Shown here: positions 16,672 to 17,726 of the stretch, in pieces
Numbering within the stretch: the first letter of the stretch is position 1
Layout of the letters: each line of letters starts with the position of its first letter
NCBI GenBank assembly: GCA_036380925.1
Contig: DASVDW010000071.1
Coordinates: 1 to 17,726, forward strand
Direction: 5' to 3'
From: JAICLV01 sp036380925
GTDB taxonomy: Bacteria > Actinomycetota > Actinomycetes > Acidothermales > Acidothermaceae
DNA length: 17,726 bases
The notes under the pieces: model-generated
What the model saw: only the letters and a program-made list of their open reading frames with translations
What the model was told of the DNA's origin: nothing
Database searches by the model: none
Translations under genes and position numbers: made by a program

Positions 16672-17726
16672 GTGCTCACCGCTTTTGCTCAGGCGTTCAA
16701 GACGCCCGACCTGCGCAAGAAGCTGCTGTTCGTCCTTTTCGTCTTGGTGCTCTTCCGCATCGGCAGCTCGATCCCGGCGCCCGGCGTGTCGGTCAAGAAC
16801 ATCAACTACTGCGTGAAGTTCGAGACGTCCAACGGCGGCGACATCTACACGCTGATCAACCTGTTCAGCGGCGGCGCGCTGTTGCGGCTGTCGATCCTGG
16901 CGCTCGGGATCATGCCCTACATCACGGCGAGCATCATCATTCAGCTGCTCGTCGTGGTGATCCCTCGGCTGGAGAAGCTGAAGGAAGAGGGCCAGGCCGG
17001 TCAGGCCAAGATGACCCAGTACACCCGCTACCTGACCATCGGGTTGGCGGTGTTGCAGTCGGCCGCGTTCGTCGCGCTGGCTCGCTCGCCCGGCCAGATC
17101 TTCAACCAGTGCAACGATCCGGCTACCGGCGCGCCGATGAAGATCATCACCGACGACAGCTTCGGCGTCATCGGCATGATGGTGCTGACGATGATCGCCG
17201 GCACCGCGGTCATCATGTGGCTCGGCGAGCTCATCACCGACCGCGGCATCGGCAACGGCATGTCGATCCTGATCTTCACCCAGATCGCCGCCCGGTTCCC
17301 CTCCGAGCTCAACTCGATCCGGCTGACCAAAGGCAACATCCTCTTCGGCGCCGTCATGATCGTCGGTGTCATCATCATCGCGGCGATCGTCTTCGTCGAG
17401 CAGGCGCAGCGGCGGATCCCCGTTCAGTACGCCAAGCGCATGATCGGCCGACGAATGTACGGGGGGACGTCGACCTACCTGCCGCTGAAGGTCAACCAGG
17501 CCGGTGTCATCCCCGTCATCTTCGCGTCGTCGCTGCTCTACATCCCGTCGATGGTGACGAGCCTGAACAAGAGCGTCGGGTTCCAGACCTGGATCAACAA
17601 CTACCTGTCGCCGAACAACCCGCACGTCACGTACCTGCTGACCTACGCGGCGATGATCATCTTCTTCACGTTCTTCTACGTGGCGATCACGTTCAATCCG
17701 GACGACGTCGCCGACAACATGAAGAA
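16672..17726 (+). CDS. secY: Protein translocase subunit SecY, N-terminal part (3' end outside window)
   Basis: SecY is the channel of the SecYEG translocon in the cytoplasmic membrane. GTG 16672, with AGGAGG 4 nt upstream, opens 351 codons to the window edge, about four fifths of a typical 430-440-residue protein. The start reads LTAFAQAFKTPDLRKKLLF, then TM1 and the periplasmic IPAPGVS. TM2a/plug and TM2b follow (NLFSGGALLRLSILALGIMPYITASIII), with Pro-Arg-Leu-Glu-Lys-Leu-Lys-Glu-Glu-Gly in the first cytosolic loop. Later come TRYLTIGLAVLQ (TM3), GELITDRGIGNGMSILIF (TM4-5), VEQAQRRIPVQYAKR in the SecA/ribosome-contact loop, VNQAGVIPVIFASSLL (TM7) and TYAAMIIFFTFFYVAI (TM8). The residue order matches the family throughout. 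Confidence 0.97.
   Translation, partial: MLTAFAQAFKTPDLRKKLLFVLFVLVLFRIGSSIPAPGVSVKNINYCVKFETSNGGDIYTLINLFSGGALLRLSILALGIMPYITASIIIQLLVVVIPRLEKLKEEGQAGQAKMTQYTRYLTIGLAVLQSAAFVALARSPGQIFNQCNDPATGAPMKIITDDSFGVIGMMVLTMIAGTAVIMWLGELITDRGIGNGMSILIFTQIAARFPSELNSIRLTKGNILFGAVMIVGVIIIAAIVFVEQAQRRIPVQYAKRMIGRRMYGGTSTYLPLKVNQAGVIPVIFASSLLYIPSMVTSLNKSVGFQTWINNYLSPNNPHVTYLLTYAAMIIFFTFFYVAITFNPDDVADNMK

Overview
The window is chromosomal DNA of a high-GC actinobacterium (class Actinomycetes). Codons strongly prefer G or C in the third position and GTG starts are frequent. Gene order is the actinobacterial rpoC / str / S10 / spc series, S14 is the zinc-binding type, and the RNA polymerase beta-prime C-terminus ends in the Val-Pro-Leu plus Tyr/Arg-rich style known from mycobacteria. 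A Frankia/Geodermatophilus-like or Pseudonocardia-like lineage is plausible from EF-Tu and the extended L22 and S3, but I cannot fix the order or genus. All genes are on the + strand.

Layout: (1) 1-1664, the 3' half of rpoC. (2) 1665-2137, a 473-bp non-coding interval. It holds a tandem hairpin repeat that starts inside the rpoC stop region, a large stem-loop (probable rpoBC terminator), a good promoter (TTGACC, 17 bp, TAACCT) and a leader of about 215 nt. (3) 2138-6437, the str operon rpsL-rpsG-fusA-tuf, closed by a very strong hairpin at 6441-6480. (4) 6556-12190, the S10 operon rpsJ-rplC-rplD-rplW-rplB-rpsS-rplV-rpsC-rplP-rpmC-rpsQ, with most genes overlapping or a few bases apart. (5) 12247-16562, the spc operon rplN-rplX-rplE-rpsZ-rpsH-rplF-rplR-rpsE-rpmD-rplO. 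(6) 16672 to the window end, the 5' 351 codons of secY, whose product is the main subunit of the Sec translocon.

Together these genes supply the beta-prime subunit of RNA polymerase, nine 30S and fourteen 50S proteins, both main elongation GTPases (EF-G, EF-Tu) and the protein export channel. They are a single co-expressed growth module.

I found no mobile element, CRISPR, tRNA, rRNA, defence locus or biosynthetic gene, and no evidence of a new multi-gene system. The points worth checking are small: the triple hairpin repeat at the rpoC stop, overlapping (mutually exclusive) hairpins in the rpsL leader and before rpsH, the apparent lack of a promoter between tuf and rpsJ, a His-to-Leu change in the usually invariant HPH motif of L2, long charged tails on the neighbouring L22 and S3 genes, and a 16-codon mini-ORF that links rplR to rpsE through two TGATG junctions.
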